Assembly (NCBI GenBank): GCA_035079385.1
Contig: JAVHKY010000003.1
Coordinates: forward strand, 26,551,501 to 26,615,500
Direction of reading: 5' to 3'
Source of the DNA: Aspidiotus rigidus
Taxonomy: Eukaryota > Arthropoda > Insecta > Hemiptera > Diaspididae
DNA: 64,000 nucleotides
Both the position numbers and the translations under genes were made by a program. Shown here piece by piece: positions 41,260 to 51,877 of the stretch (its first letter is position 1; the number at the start of each line of letters is the position of its first letter). Below the pieces are notes generated by a model. The model saw only the letters and a program-made list of their open reading frames with translations. It searched no databases and was not told the DNA's origin.

Positions 41260-44200
41260 AGAGGTGGCAGGATGGAATATAAATTATGATGTTCTGAAAC
41301 CGAAAGATAATGATAGCTCTTTTGCACATTAGAGGAAGTCGCCAAAAGACAAATCTCCAATGGTGAAGGAGGTATGAGATATTCTCAGTGAGTATTGAGT
41401 TATGATATAAAGGAAAAGACTAAGGGAGAAAAGTGAGCTGCGAGTTTTCTCTACATACGAGTAAGTGAATTTTCAGAGTTCCGAAAGATATATTGTAAAC
41501 TTGAACATCATGATATAAGAGAACGATAGCAAAATCCATTAACCTCTACGCCACTGATTAGTGTCGTCTGAAAAAGGATACAGTCAATTCTGTACAAAAG
41601 GTTGTTTTATCTAGTGGGTAGGTTGGACTTATGCGTGCCTAAAATATGATCATGGGGGCGTAGCGATCTTCCTCCCTCCTCCCATGAAAGGCTAGAGTTT
41701 AAAAATTTTGCTCAAATTATTATTGATTTTCGTAACAATTTTTTATAATATTTCTTTTCTCCGAAACTAGCCTACCTCCGAGTGAGCATTGTGACATTGT
41801 AAATTTGTAAATAAATTTGCATTACTATAACTGAAACTTCACAGCAAACGTGACTGAAAATTTCAAGTGGTTTTTTCTTGTCAAAAATTTGGTACATGAT
41901 ATAAGAACTTTTTATCGCAATGATGTCTAATGATTCGTATTTATTTCTAGGGTGTGAATATTCCTTCCTGTTCGTGACAATTATGACTTACTCAACTACT
42001 ACGTGGAAAAGTCCAGAAACGATTATAATTTTTATTTGTCGTTTGGCTGACGGTGCAGGTACCCGGAAATCATAACCATATTACAAAAACACCGAGAACT
42101 CGACCGCGCTATATCAAAACTATTTTCAAGACGCGGTAAGTTGATCGCACGTAAAATTTCTGCTCGCGAGAAACTTTTTTTTCCTTTCTTCTTTTTTCAA
42201 GAGTATAGGACCGCACAAAGCTTCTCTCCTGTTCTTCGATGCAGTTTCTGACTTCGTCGCTTAAGGATAATTCCCTCACGTCGGTCGCCGTCAAAAGGTC
42301 GTTCACGTGAAGCTTTGTTTCTTCTTATGAACTCTCTAAAAAACAAAAAATACTGCGACTCCAGATCTGCGAATTCCACTCTCAAATGGAACAGGAAACG
42401 ACTTCACTTACGCGGAAGTAGAACGAAAAAAAAAAAAAAAAGGAGTTTTAAATTGATAAATGACAAATCAAAAAAGCTGCTCATATTAGTCCAAATAGAT
42501 TATTATAATGAAAAATGAGCAGAATGTTTGCGGTTACGAGGAAGAGAATGTAAAAACAAAACGCAGATCCCGAATAGAAAATATTAGTAGAAAACGGAAC
42601 GTAAGAGAAAAAGAGAGAGAGAGAGAGAGAGAGAGGGATAGCGAGCTTTTAACTTGTACGACGTTTCACGAGATTGTGTTCCGGGTCCATAAGGAGTATT
42701 TATAGATTTCCTCGTGTTTGTTCAGATTTATGAAAAATCGATTTGATTAATCTTCATCGATTACAAGCTTCACAACCATGAAAACTCATTCTTCTTCGAC
42801 GAAAGCGAATCGAACGAATATACCGTACGTACTGGAATTCTATATGAAATCTAATCCGTTGAAACACGACCTCGTACACTTTATCACGAGACCAAATTTC
42901 AAAAACGAGAAAAGTATTTCCGTATCACGCGTAGAGGAGGAAGGATGAAAGATAAAAGCTCACCGAGAGCGATGTAAAAGAAAGTTTACAATTTTTACCG
43001 GAGGGCGAGTAAGATAACGTTTTCCAAGTGACTTTTTATTGTTTCTTCGCCTATTCCACGCCACGAGTCAATAGTCTTCGGCACGTTTATTTTACCTATA
43101 ATACGATCGTAATGTAACAGAATTCGAAAATCAATACCTTATTCATTTATTTTTTAAAATAATCCATTTTAATGGATGATATTCGCTTTTTCTCTTTTCG
43201 GATACTATATAAAACAAAAATATAGAGAACTTTTTTCCTGCCCCCTTTTTTTTGCCGCCTTCTTCTTCTGTTTTTTTCTATAAATACTAGTTGCTGGCGA
43301 GGAGAGTGAGATTGTTGTAAATAATGCAAACTCCGGAAAACGGGTCCCGAGAGTGTTAAAATATTCTGTTTCGAAATGGAATACATTAAAGTGCTGCGAA
43401 AACAGTTTTACACCCTTCCGGTGAATTTCGAGGCCAATGTAGTGTGGAGTAGACTGAACAGAGAGAGAAAGAAAGAGAGAGGACTTTCACGGTGGCACGG
43501 CGTTAGGAAATAAATTGACCGCAATCTCGTCGTGTCCGCCAAACCTTGCCATACGTACCCTACAACTCGGACTGACTACTTATATTATGAGGATTAATAA
43601 CGCATTTATCTTACAACAGAAATCCCTGACTCGCGGGGTCAAAATTTGGTATACACGAAATGCGAACGTTATTCGCACAATTCACGATTTATCCAATTTG
43701 TGGTTTATTTGCATAGAATTCCCTCTAATGTTAATTTACCTTAAAAACTTGTTGGATGCTTTCGTGCTTCTTTCTCGCGTGGCCAATCTCACGCTCTTCT
43801 GCATCAAACATCATGTTATTCTACCTTATACGTATATAGTATCCGTCTATCCAATTGAATTTTACGGTGCACCTGTATATTCGGAGCTTGGCGCGCGACC
43901 ATTTATTCAAAATTCTGCATTCCGCGGAGACTTGTAAAACTTTCTAGTAAATTTATCTCTTGTTCTTGTCGCCTTTGAAATGCGTCTTACTTTTGCTACT
44001 CTATCAACGGCTGGATTTTGAGGAATGAAAATTCATTTTGGAGCGACCTCACCGACGATTTCATTTCGTTGTTATGGACGTTAAGGACGTTAGGTAGGAA
44101 TTTTAATAATTGTGAACTCCTAAAGGCCTCATAACCATGCTCTGTATCGCCTCGAGGTCTGATGTAGCGGTACGTAATTTGTATACAGGATAGCCGAAGC

Positions 44201-44450
44201 AGATTAATGCTCTCATATTTATTTGTAAAGGAAACAATATTATGAAAACTGATAGCGTGTGGTAAATTATGCAGAATGACATGATTCTAAATTTTTAGAT
44301 AATCGAACAGTTAGAAGAAAAATAAGAAGTGGAACGTCTCTATCTGGTGGGTAATTGGCGAAAGTAGGGGCGGACGATTTCGTTTGCTGGACGTCCGCCC
44401 TCAAAGAAAGAGAGGTCGAGCTTAACTATGTTTTGCTCGATTGAGAAAAA
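41260..44450. other. Intronic stretch, GA microsatellite only
   Basis: No gene or transposon was recognised in about 3.2 kb. A perfect (GA)n run of about 24 bp lies near 42613-42637, and a shorter GA-rich tract near 43459-43482. The open frame at 43515-43937 (140 residues) matches nothing known and lacks exon borders. It could hold an unrecognised piece of the non-LTR element upstream of 41240. Confidence 0.45.
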
Positions 44451-44455
44451 CGATG

Positions 44456-45000
44456 GCTTCCCTAACGGTGTTAAACGAGGAACGAAGCAGGGAACCTGTT
44501 CTGTGGGTTGAAAAACGCATTAGGATAGCCCCTTCAAGTAACTACACATGCAATGTTTCAAACACCGTAAGTGCCCCTACTATCATACATTACGGCTAGC
44601 TAGTCGAAATATTCCCAAGTGCCCCTTAGTCCCTCTCTTATCGTACATAGCTCAAAACTTGAAATGTTTCCAAATCCCCTCCCATCATATATAGCTCGAA
44701 CAAGAACTTGTTTTGATGGGGGGGGGGGGGTCGGAAAAAATGTTCACTGTCTGCCATCTAGCCTGCTGGCAACCTCAATGTCGTTTAGAAGTCGACCTCC
44801 TATCATTTATAGCTCCAAGGTCGATATTTTTGAGAGGAAACCTGTTCTATCCCGGAGAGGGGGTTCGGGCGAAGCTCAGAGCTCGAAAATTTTCACTGTC
44901 CCCCTCCTATCATATATAGCTCAGAGGGTGGGGCCTGTGACGTCACAATATGATGACGTCATGGATCAGTTTTTTTCTAAGTTCCACTCCTATTATGTGT
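44456..45000 (+). repeat. D-family repeat copy
   Basis: It starts GATGGCTTCCCTAACGGTG and then GTTAAACGAGGAACG, as at 29410 and 30381. GGGAACCTGTTCTGTGGGTT follows, and then the TAGCCCCTTCAAGTAACTA segment shared with 36994. Five diverged minisatellite units (44585-44930) and two TGACGTCA motifs (44938, 44954) complete it. A poly-G run near 44717 breaks one unit. Confidence 0.7.
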
Positions 45001-45004
45001 AATC

Positions 45005-45132
45005 TGTGATGGAAAAAGGATGCTCATTATTCACTAACAGGAACACTCATTCTGTCTGATCGGATGCCGTATCCAATCAGACAGAACTGGTGTTCCTGCC
45101 TAATGAGTATCCTTTTCTCATTGTATGTCACA
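45005..45132. mobile_element. Hairpin MITE (family 2, copy 2)
   Basis: A palindrome with ends TGTGATGG.. and ..GTATGTCACA. The arms carry AGGATGCTCATTATTCAC and its inverse AATGAGTATCCTTTTCTC, and the GGAACAC/GTGTTCC inner pairs. It is homologous to 13079-13224. The Penelope-like element inserted at its right edge and duplicated part of its terminal GTCACA. Confidence 0.78.
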
Positions 45133-45139
45133 TATGTAG
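45127..45139. other. Left 13-bp target duplication of the Penelope-like element
   Basis: GTCACATATGTAG here recurs at 54157-54169 directly after the right end of the Penelope-like element. A variable-length duplication of about this size is expected for Penelope insertions. Confidence 0.75.
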
Positions 45140-45179
45140 CGAATCGATACGTTCTTCTAATTTATGGTTATTCATATTA

Positions 45180-46105
45180 CCAAGAAGAGTGTACACCCGA
45201 AGGTGTAGCAAATTATATTGAACCACAAGTGAAACAGCCGCTAAACGTTTTCGGTTAAACAACCATCATCGGAGAGTAAACGAAAGCGACTGAATCCAAC
45301 ACCAACAAAGACAGAGGGAGTTAACCAGAAGATCATGATTTAACCAGCGAGTCATCGAAGTTTGAATCATTCTCATATACTAGCTCAATCAGACCCCCTT
45401 CAGGAATGAACCTCTTTAAAACCGTGAAGTCTTCGTTATTCCGGTGTCGTATGATTTCCGTTTAAAATATGAGTTCTCCCTATGGAGGAGGTTACCAGAG
45501 CCCTCCTTGAATTTATGGCCACTCTCGAGTAGATGATCAGCAAAAGCCGTCTCACCCAAATTACCCTTCTCCCACGCTTTTTTATGCTCCTCAATTCTAA
45601 TTTGGAGCTGACGCCCGGTCATCCCTATATAAATACCTGGGCAATCGTTGCAGGCTATACTGTATACCCCACTTCTCTCGACTGGAGGAATCGGGTCCTT
45701 TAATTTCACAAATAAACTTTTTACAGTATTAATATTATAAAACGCCGGCCGGAACCCAAAAGGACCGAGTACCCGGCCAACTTCAACGAAAACCTACCCA
45801 AGTAAAGGAGTTTAATCCAACGTTTTCTACTGTTATGCAAATCCCTAGGGAGGGAGGTGGTAGACTCGAGGCATTTTCTCGTAAGCCTCCTTCGGACCAT
45901 TAAATCAATGTCTACTCGAACTTGGTTCACTCTGGCCAGGTACTTAATCGTCCCTAGTTCCTTCTGGAAAGCATCCTGACTCAAGGGAATACTAGTCAGT
46001 CGATGTATCAAACTATTGAAGGTAGCGATCTTGTGTGCAGCGGGACAGAAAGATGACCCATGGATTGTTATATCAGTCGAAGTTTCTTTTCTATAAATAC
46101 CAAAT
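45180..46105 (-). pseudogene. Inverted partial Penelope-like copy (end of RT to 3' end)
   Basis: Read on the - strand this matches 47701-48080 joined to 53593-54158 at high identity. It encodes the thumb/linker region (HRLTSIPLSQDAFQKELGTI..RVNQVRVDIDLMVRRRL) and a truncated GIY-YIG domain (GVYSIACNDCPGIYIGMTGR). About 40 bp are deleted after ENSYFKR relative to the + copy, which breaks the frame. Homology stops sharply at 46105. Because this copy lacks the Gypsy insertion, it records the empty target site at about 45730. Confidence 0.85.
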
Positions 46106-46380
46106 CTAATGTTCTTGTTCCGAAAGTTTCGGATCCAACGCGTGTCATATTCTTCTCATATTTCGTTCTTGCGCAAGTGTCTTCAATACCACCTTAGACC
46201 AAATTTTGTGAAATTTCGTTTCTATTCGGATTGCGACTCCACTACAAAAAAGTTGGAAGATTACATTACGGTCAAATGGATCTGAACGGAACTGAGGAGG
46301 TGGTATGGGCAGCTTAACGTCACAACACGACTTAATCTGCTGGTTCACTCAAGGCTTTCATGCCTCCTTCACCTTGGTGA

Positions 46381-47624
46381 GTTAGATTCATTTATAGTAT
46401 CCGTTAATGGTGATTGTCGCGATTTTGAACGAAATTTAAAAGAAAAGAAAACTCGTCAACTTGCCTCCCTCCAGAGTTTAAAGGCTACGGCTGAGAAAAA
46501 AGACCGTCTTGGAGATAATTTAATCCAGCAATTCCAGCCACGCATTATTAATTATAGTAAAGTTCAGTTTGATAGTGATGAGTCATACCTGTTGGAGAAA
46601 GGGTTGAAATTTGGTCTCCCTCCCCACTGGCTAACGTAGTAGCTGACCTGACAGTCAAAATTGGACGTGGAGTGAATATCCCAAAAAAGTGTGCCGAAAT
46701 GGTTTGCAACATCCCCTCCCCCGCATAAGTAATGCCTGTAGTGAGGTGATTAAAGGATTAAAGAGGAAGGTCAAGGAGGAGGGCTTAATCCTTACCAAGG
46801 CGGATAAAAGTAACGCCGTAGTGATTATGGAGAAGTTCTCTTATGTATCTGGGGTTCATGAAGTGCTGGAACAATGTGGCGCTAAGGAGAATAGCCTCTT
46901 CTGTTTCCCCAGTTTTGTTAAAGAGGTGAGGAACACTATTAATAATTGTAGTGTGATTATTAAGAGTTCTCGGACAAAGAAAGCTCTCTTGGAGCCTAAC
47001 CCGGTTCCTCCCCTCCTATATGGATTACCCAAAGTACAAAAAAAAGATGTACCAATGCGGCCGGTCGTGTCATTTGTCTCGTCGCCAACTTATTTGTTAG
47101 CTAAATTTATTGATAGATGGTTCAAATCGCGAGTAGATTATACCTCCCCTCACTCAGTATTAAACTCAGGTTCGTTGACGGAGAGGTTGAAGGATATAAG
47201 CCTCCCTGAGGAAACGATTTTATGTTCCTTTGATGTGGTGGGATTATTTCCTCACATCCCGAAGGCTGTCGCAGTCCAACATATGGGCGAATTGCTTGTA
47301 AAAACTGGTGTCCCTTATGAGGAATTGGTAGAATTCTTCGACCTTCTGAGAGTTTGTTCGACCCCCAATTTTTGTAAATTTGAGGGAAAATTTTTCGAAT
47401 TCTCAGAAGAAGTGGGGATCCCTATTGGGTCCGCTTTGGGCTCATTAATATCGGAGGTTTTCATGCCCAGATTTGAAGTCGAATTGTTTTCTTCGGGCCA
47501 GCTACTTCTAAATTACGTCTTCTACTGGCATAGGTATGTAGACGATATATTGTGCGCGTGGACTGGCCCAGTGGAACTCCTTAGTGAGTTCCTTTCTTAC
47601 AGAATGGCCGATATCCTTCCATAA
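46381..47624 (+). pseudogene. Penelope-like reverse transcriptase, N-terminal and RT core
   Basis: The upstream region (46381-46640) is open and reads LKATAEKKDRLGDNLIQQFQ and YLLEKGLKFGLPPHWLT, the N-terminal block before the RT, then meets two adjacent TAG stops. The RT core follows from 46689: LILTKADKSNAVVIM, PPLLYGLPKVQKKDVPMRPV (RT2), CSFDVVGLFPHIP (catalytic Asp of motif A), GIPIGSALGSLISEVFM (motif B), HRYVDDILC (motif C). The frame is lost near 47600, and the correct frame continues in the next entry. These RTs prime from DNA ends and are related to telomerase RT. This copy cannot make a full protein. Confidence 0.9.
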
Positions 47625-48080
47625 AATTCACTCTGGAAGTTGGCGGCTTATTAATACATTTCTTGGATTTGTCCATATTTATTAAAGATGGCGTCCATGA
47701 ATTTGGTATTTATAGAAAAGAAACTTCGACTGATATAACAATCCATGGGTCATCTTTCTGTCCCGCTGCACACAAGATCGCTACCTTCAATAGTTTGATA
47801 CATCGACTGACTAGTATTCCCTTGAGTCAGGATGCTTTCCAGGAGGAACTAGGGATGATTAAGTACCTGGCCAGAGTGAACCAAGTTCGAGTGGACATTG
47901 ATTTAATGGTCCGAAGGAGGCTTACGAGAAAATGCCTCGATTCTACCACCTCCCTCCCTAGGGATTTGCATAACAGTAGAAAACGTTGGATTAAACTCCC
48001 TTACTTGGGCAGGTTTTCGTTGAAGTTGGCCGGGTACTCGGTCCTTTTGGGTTCCGGCCGGCGTTTTATAATATTAATAC
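47600..48080 (+). pseudogene. Penelope-like RT thumb/linker region, shifted frame, cut by Gypsy insertion
   Basis: After a single-step frameshift near 47600 the reading continues YPSIKFTLEVGGLL..LDLSIFIKDGVHEFGIYRK, then ITIHGSSFCPAAHKIATFNS and RLTSIPLSQDAF. That is the region between RT motif C/D and the endonuclease. Coding is interrupted at 48080 by the Ty3/Gypsy element and resumes at 53593. Confidence 0.85.
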
Positions 48081-48505
48081 TGTGGTGTTCTGCTATGAAG
48101 GCGCAAGCACCAAGCTTGCACACGCCGCTAAACTTTTAATAATAGCAGACACCGCAAGGAAGCGTACTTATCGCTTAACTACTTCGCCGAATACGCTTGA
48201 ACAACCTAGAACGTGCTCGATTGATTGTAAGGATACTTGCATAACCTGTTTGCCGTTCTAGAAGAAAACTCGAGAATTCCGGAAATAAGGGTGAGACTAT
48301 AAATAGCCGGCAGCAACCCGATAAAGCGATTCAGTTGTAATCTTAAAGCGATAGTTAACGTGTTCTCGTTCTTTAACGCGATTGTGTTACAGTTTAACGG
48401 TGTTTAGAAGTGTTGTACTTGCGGTACCAGTAATAAAGCTCGGTTTTCGTAATTGTTCTTTATTATTGGCGTCAAGAGATATTCGGTGACTGGTAGAACG
48501 TCACA
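48081..48505 (+). repeat. 5' LTR of Ty3/Gypsy element
   Basis: A 425-bp repeat beginning TGTGGTGTTC and ending AACGTCACA, with TG...CA ends. It contains a TATA box (TATAAATA, 48298-48305) and a poly(A) signal (AATAAA, 48432-48437). It differs from the 3' LTR at two positions by eye. The 4-bp duplication ATAC flanks the element (48077-48080 and 53589-53592). Confidence 0.93.
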
Positions 48506-48507
48506 AC

Positions 48508-48525
48508 TGGTGTCAGAAGTGGGAT
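48508..48525 (+). promoter_or_regulatory. Putative primer binding site
   Basis: TGGTGTCAGAAGTGGGAT begins two bases after the 5' LTR. TGG is the expected complement of a tRNA 3' CCA end. The tRNA could not be assigned without a comparison. Confidence 0.65.
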
Positions 48526-48569
48526 TGCGTAAGCCTACTCTGTGCGTTTGAAGCTTGTGGTGATTCAAA

Positions 48570-49928
48570 ATGATGAAGAAGAAGTTTCATGAACTTACTC
48601 GGGATCAACTCCGCGAGGAACTCCGGAATCGTAACCTCTCTGTTAGTGGAACCAAAAATGAATTAGCCGATCGTCTGGAAAAAGCATTCGAAGACTCGGG
48701 TTTGGACGTGGCCAATTTTGAATTTGAGGTTGACGAGGCTACTGGAAACCTTGGGACCGGTACGCCAACAAAGCAGTCTCCAGCTATAGATTTGAGTGCA
48801 ATGCTGCAAATGTTGACAGATACAATGGCTAAAAATTCAGAAGATCTGAAGACTGGGTTTACTGCAATAGACCGGAAAATTGAACAGAAACTTGAACGGA
48901 ACAAGAATGCAATGGAGGAGAAACTCGAACGGAACAAGAATGCAATGGAGAACGCAATGGAGGAGAAACTCGAACGGAATAAGGCAGAAATCTTTGATGG
49001 GCTAAGAGAGACTATCAATGTTGAGGTTAAACGCCAAATCGAACCAATCCAACATCAGGTTGAGGGAATCCAACAGGAATTTGGGCAACAATGGAAAATT
49101 ATAGAGGAACGACTTCAAAGACTGGAAGGAAATCCAACAGTAAGCATGGTTGTGGATCCGCCAGGCGTTACTTTTTTCAGTTCTGGATCTAATGAAGGAA
49201 ACATACCAGTTACGGAACCATCAAAGGCCAAAGTCAAAATACCAACATTTGATGGCGAGATCTCTTGGGAACTGTATAAATCACAGTTTGAAATTGCAGC
49301 TCAACTCAATGGATGGGATGACAAAGCCAAGGCTGGTAATTTGATCGTCAGCTTGCGAGGAGCTGCACTTCAGCTGTTGTCCAACATTGCCGAGGATGAC
49401 AAGAAGAATTACCAAAAGTTGGTTGAGGTCCTTGAACAACGCTTTGGTCAAGCTCACTTGGCTCCCATCAGAAGAAGAAAACTGAAATACCGTCGACAGA
49501 ACCGTGGAGAAAGTCTTCAAGCGTTTTCAAGCGAAATCCTAAAATTAACTCAACAAGCTTACCCAGAAGCTACTGTATCAGCCATTGAACAAACTGCATC
49601 TGAGGCATTCATTGATGGAATTTTTGACTGGGAGGTTCAGAGTCAAGTTCGGATGGCACGTTGCAAAACCTTGAAAGAAGCATTATCCTTTGCCCTGGAA
49701 GTAGAAGCTGCAAGAAAGGCGTCCCGTAGACAAAGTTCCGCAGTTTTGAAGCAAACAAAGGTTGGACCAACTGGAGACAAACGTCGATGCTACCACTGTG
49801 ATGAAGAGGGTCACATCAAGCCCAATTGCCCCAAGTGGAAATCTCTGCAAAAGACGGCGGAAAACTCCAACCTGGAGTTGCCAGGGGCCAACCAACTCCA
49901 GGGCCAAGCAGAAGGGCCCAAGAAATAA
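48570..49928 (+). CDS. gag: Ty3/Gypsy Gag with N-terminal SAP domain and CCHC knuckle
   Basis: Gag of 452 residues forms the capsid/nucleocapsid of the retrotransposon particle. The ATG at 48570 is followed by a second Met. Residues about 5-40 (FHELTRDQLREELRNRNLSV, GTKNELADRLEKAF) form a SAP domain (helix-loop-helix with conserved Leu, Gly, Leu), a DNA-binding fold not usual in insect Gypsy Gag. Residues about 100-190 form a charged coiled coil in which EEKLERNKNAME-type units repeat three times. Residues about 225-385 fit the retrotransposon capsid fold (KIPTFDGEISWELYKSQFE). A CCHC zinc knuckle is at Cys407, Cys410, His415 and Cys420. The frame is intact. Pol overlaps its end in the -1 frame. 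Confidence 0.92.
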   Translation: MMKKKFHELTRDQLREELRNRNLSVSGTKNELADRLEKAFEDSGLDVANFEFEVDEATGNLGTGTPTKQSPAIDLSAMLQMLTDTMAKNSEDLKTGFTAIDRKIEQKLERNKNAMEEKLERNKNAMENAMEEKLERNKAEIFDGLRETINVEVKRQIEPIQHQVEGIQQEFGQQWKIIEERLQRLEGNPTVSMVVDPPGVTFFSSGSNEGNIPVTEPSKAKVKIPTFDGEISWELYKSQFEIAAQLNGWDDKAKAGNLIVSLRGAALQLLSNIAEDDKKNYQKLVEVLEQRFGQAHLAPIRRRKLKYRRQNRGESLQAFSSEILKLTQQAYPEATVSAIEQTASEAFIDGIFDWEVQSQVRMARCKTLKEALSFALEVEAARKASRRQSSAVLKQTKVGPTGDKRRCYHCDEEGHIKPNCPKWKSLQKTAENSNLELPGANQLQGQAEGPKK

Positions 49929-50536
49929 GGATTTCCAAAATGCGCACTTCGAGTGAGAACGTCTATGTATCGGGATGGAATGATAGCATTGGACGCAATA
50001 TAGACATATGCGTGGACTGTGCTGCTACTGGTTCAGTTATCAAGACACAATTGGTCAAGGACATCCCAGGCCTATCCATTAATTGGAGAGAAAAGCACCG
50101 CCTCAGGACTGCCATGGGTGAACAAGCTTGGACCAAGGGTACTGTCCAGCTGTCCATCAAGATTTCCTCAATTGTAATAACTGGAAAATTCATCCTTGCT
50201 GATATCGAGGACGACTGTATTCTGGGCCTGGATTTAATGCGAAAGTATGGGTTGATTATTGATCTGAAGTATGACCTTTTAAGAGGTCCCCATGGAGATA
50301 TGCCACTTTATGAGTTGGAAGCCAAGGATCGTCTCCTCCAGACTAAAGTTGAAGAAGAACTAAGTACTGTAGTCGATGAAGTGAAGAAAGATTTGGATTG
50401 TAAAACTATGTCAAGTTTCAATAAATTTTTGGAAGATTACCAGAGCATTTTTGCTAAAGATGAAAATGACTTAGGGAGGACTTCTATAGTTCAACATCGC
50501 ATAAACACTGGTGACGCGGTTCCAATCAGGCAGTGA
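49826..50536 (+). pseudogene. pol: Ty3/Gypsy Pol, protease region, ends at in-frame TGA
   Basis: This open region overlaps the end of gag by about 100 bp in the -1 frame, so Pol would be made by -1 frameshifting. The protease is recognisable by ICVDCAATGSVIKTQLV and by IEDDCILGLDLMRKYGLIID, which carries the LG(L/M)D flap-end block. The catalytic triplet normally Asp-Thr/Ser-Gly reads Asp-Cys-Ala here (50015-50023); the two changes are expected to harm activity. A TGA at 50534-50536 interrupts the frame before the RT. The preceding GDAVPIRQ is the usual Gypsy PR-RT linker, so the stop is an internal nonsense mutation, not the natural end. Confidence 0.85.
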
Positions 50537-51877
50537 CCCAGAAGAATGCCGTTTGCCAAGGAAGCAGAGATGAAACGTCAACTGGAAGAGATGCTGAAAC
50601 CAGGAATCATAGAACCTTCCTCTAGTCCATGGGCTTCGCCAGTAACACTAGCACCAAAGAAAGATGGAACTTTAAGATTCTGCGTTGACTTCCGGAAGCT
50701 TAATGATGTTACTGTCAAAGACAGCTATCCCCTGCCAAGAATGGATGATCTTTTTGACATTTTAAGAGGAGCAAGATGGTTTTCAGTAATCGACATGAAG
50801 AGTGGCTTTTGGCAAGTGGAGGTGCATCCAGATGATAAAGAAAAGACCGCGTTTTGTACCTCTGGAGGATTATGGCAATTTAATGTCATGCCGTTTGGTT
50901 TATGTAACGCACCAGCCACGTTTGAACGCCTTGTGGAAAAGATTTTGAAAGATGTCATTGGAAAAATTTGCCTAGTGTACATGGATGACGTGATTGTCTT
51001 CAGCGAGACACCTGAAGAGCACATAGAACACCTGAGGATTGTTTTCCAAAAATTACAAGAAGCAGGTCTCAAACTTTCCTTAAAGAAGTGCTCATTATTC
51101 AAGAAAGAAGTCAGATACTTGGGCCATATTGTCTCAGCTGACGGTTTGAAGACTGACCCAAGGAAAGTAGAAGCAATAACTCAATGGCCAACACCAAAGG
51201 ATCGTACTGAAGTAAAAAGTTTCCTAAGTCTATGTTCATACTACAGAAGATTTGTAAAGAATTTTGCAAACATTGTGAAACCGTTGAACCGTTTAACTGA
51301 AAAAGAACATCCATTCGAATGGACCAGTGAATGTCAAAAGGCCCTCAACGAACTCAAGAAGAGAATGTGCTCCACGCCAGTACTAGCCTATCCAGATCCA
51401 ACTAAAAGGTTTATTCTTGATACAGATTGCAGTAATTTTGCTATGGGTGCCGTATTGTCGCAAGAATATGAATCAGGGGAGCGAGTCATTGCCTATTTTA
51501 GCAAGACCCTGAGTAAGACAGAACAAAATTATTGTGTGACCAGAAAAGAATTACTAGCTGTTATAAAATCAATGAAAAATTTCCACAAGTACCTGTATGG
51601 CCAGAAATTCTTGCTACGAACTGATCATGCTGCTTTACAGTGGATAATGAATTTCAAAGAACCAGAAGGGCAGATGGCTAGATGGCTGCAATACCTGCAA
51701 ACTTATACTTTTGAAATAATCCACCGGAGAGGAAAAAGTCATCAGAATGCTGATTCATTATCAAGAAGACCATGCTCAGAAGACTGTAGTCATTGTTGCA
51801 AACAAGAGAAGAAGGAAGTCTCAGTCAAAGCCATACAACTGAGTTCCAATGTGGATATGAAAAATGCTCAACAATAG
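50537..51877 (+). pseudogene. pol: Ty3/Gypsy Pol, reverse transcriptase and RNase H, ends at in-frame TAG
   Basis: The region is in the same frame as the protease and integrase. RT blocks are complete: SSSPWASPVTLAPKKDGTLR, CVDFRKLNDVTVKDSYPLPR, WFSVIDMKSGFWQV (first catalytic Asp), FNVMPFGLCNAPATF, VYMDDVIVFS (YMDD, about 50978) and YLGHIVSADGL. RNase H follows: FILDTDCSNFAMGAVLSQ, YFSKTLSKTEQNY with VTRKELLAVI, FLLRTDHAALQWI and RGKSHQNADSLSRRP. A TAG at 51875-51877 follows KNAQQ and interrupts the polyprotein before the integrase. All catalytic residues in this segment look intact. Confidence 0.92.

Noticed and set aside
43515..43937. 140-codon open frame on + strand
   Set aside because: No recognisable domain, no exon borders, and codon use like the non-coding surroundings.
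48605..49018. Ser/Arg-rich open frame antisense to gag
   Set aside because: Shadow of the repetitive coiled-coil coding region of gag.
49850..49928. Slippery heptamer for -1 frameshifting between gag and pol
   Set aside because: The overlap and -1 relation are clear, but no canonical X-XXY-YYZ heptamer in the gag frame was found; GGAAAAC is only a partial match.
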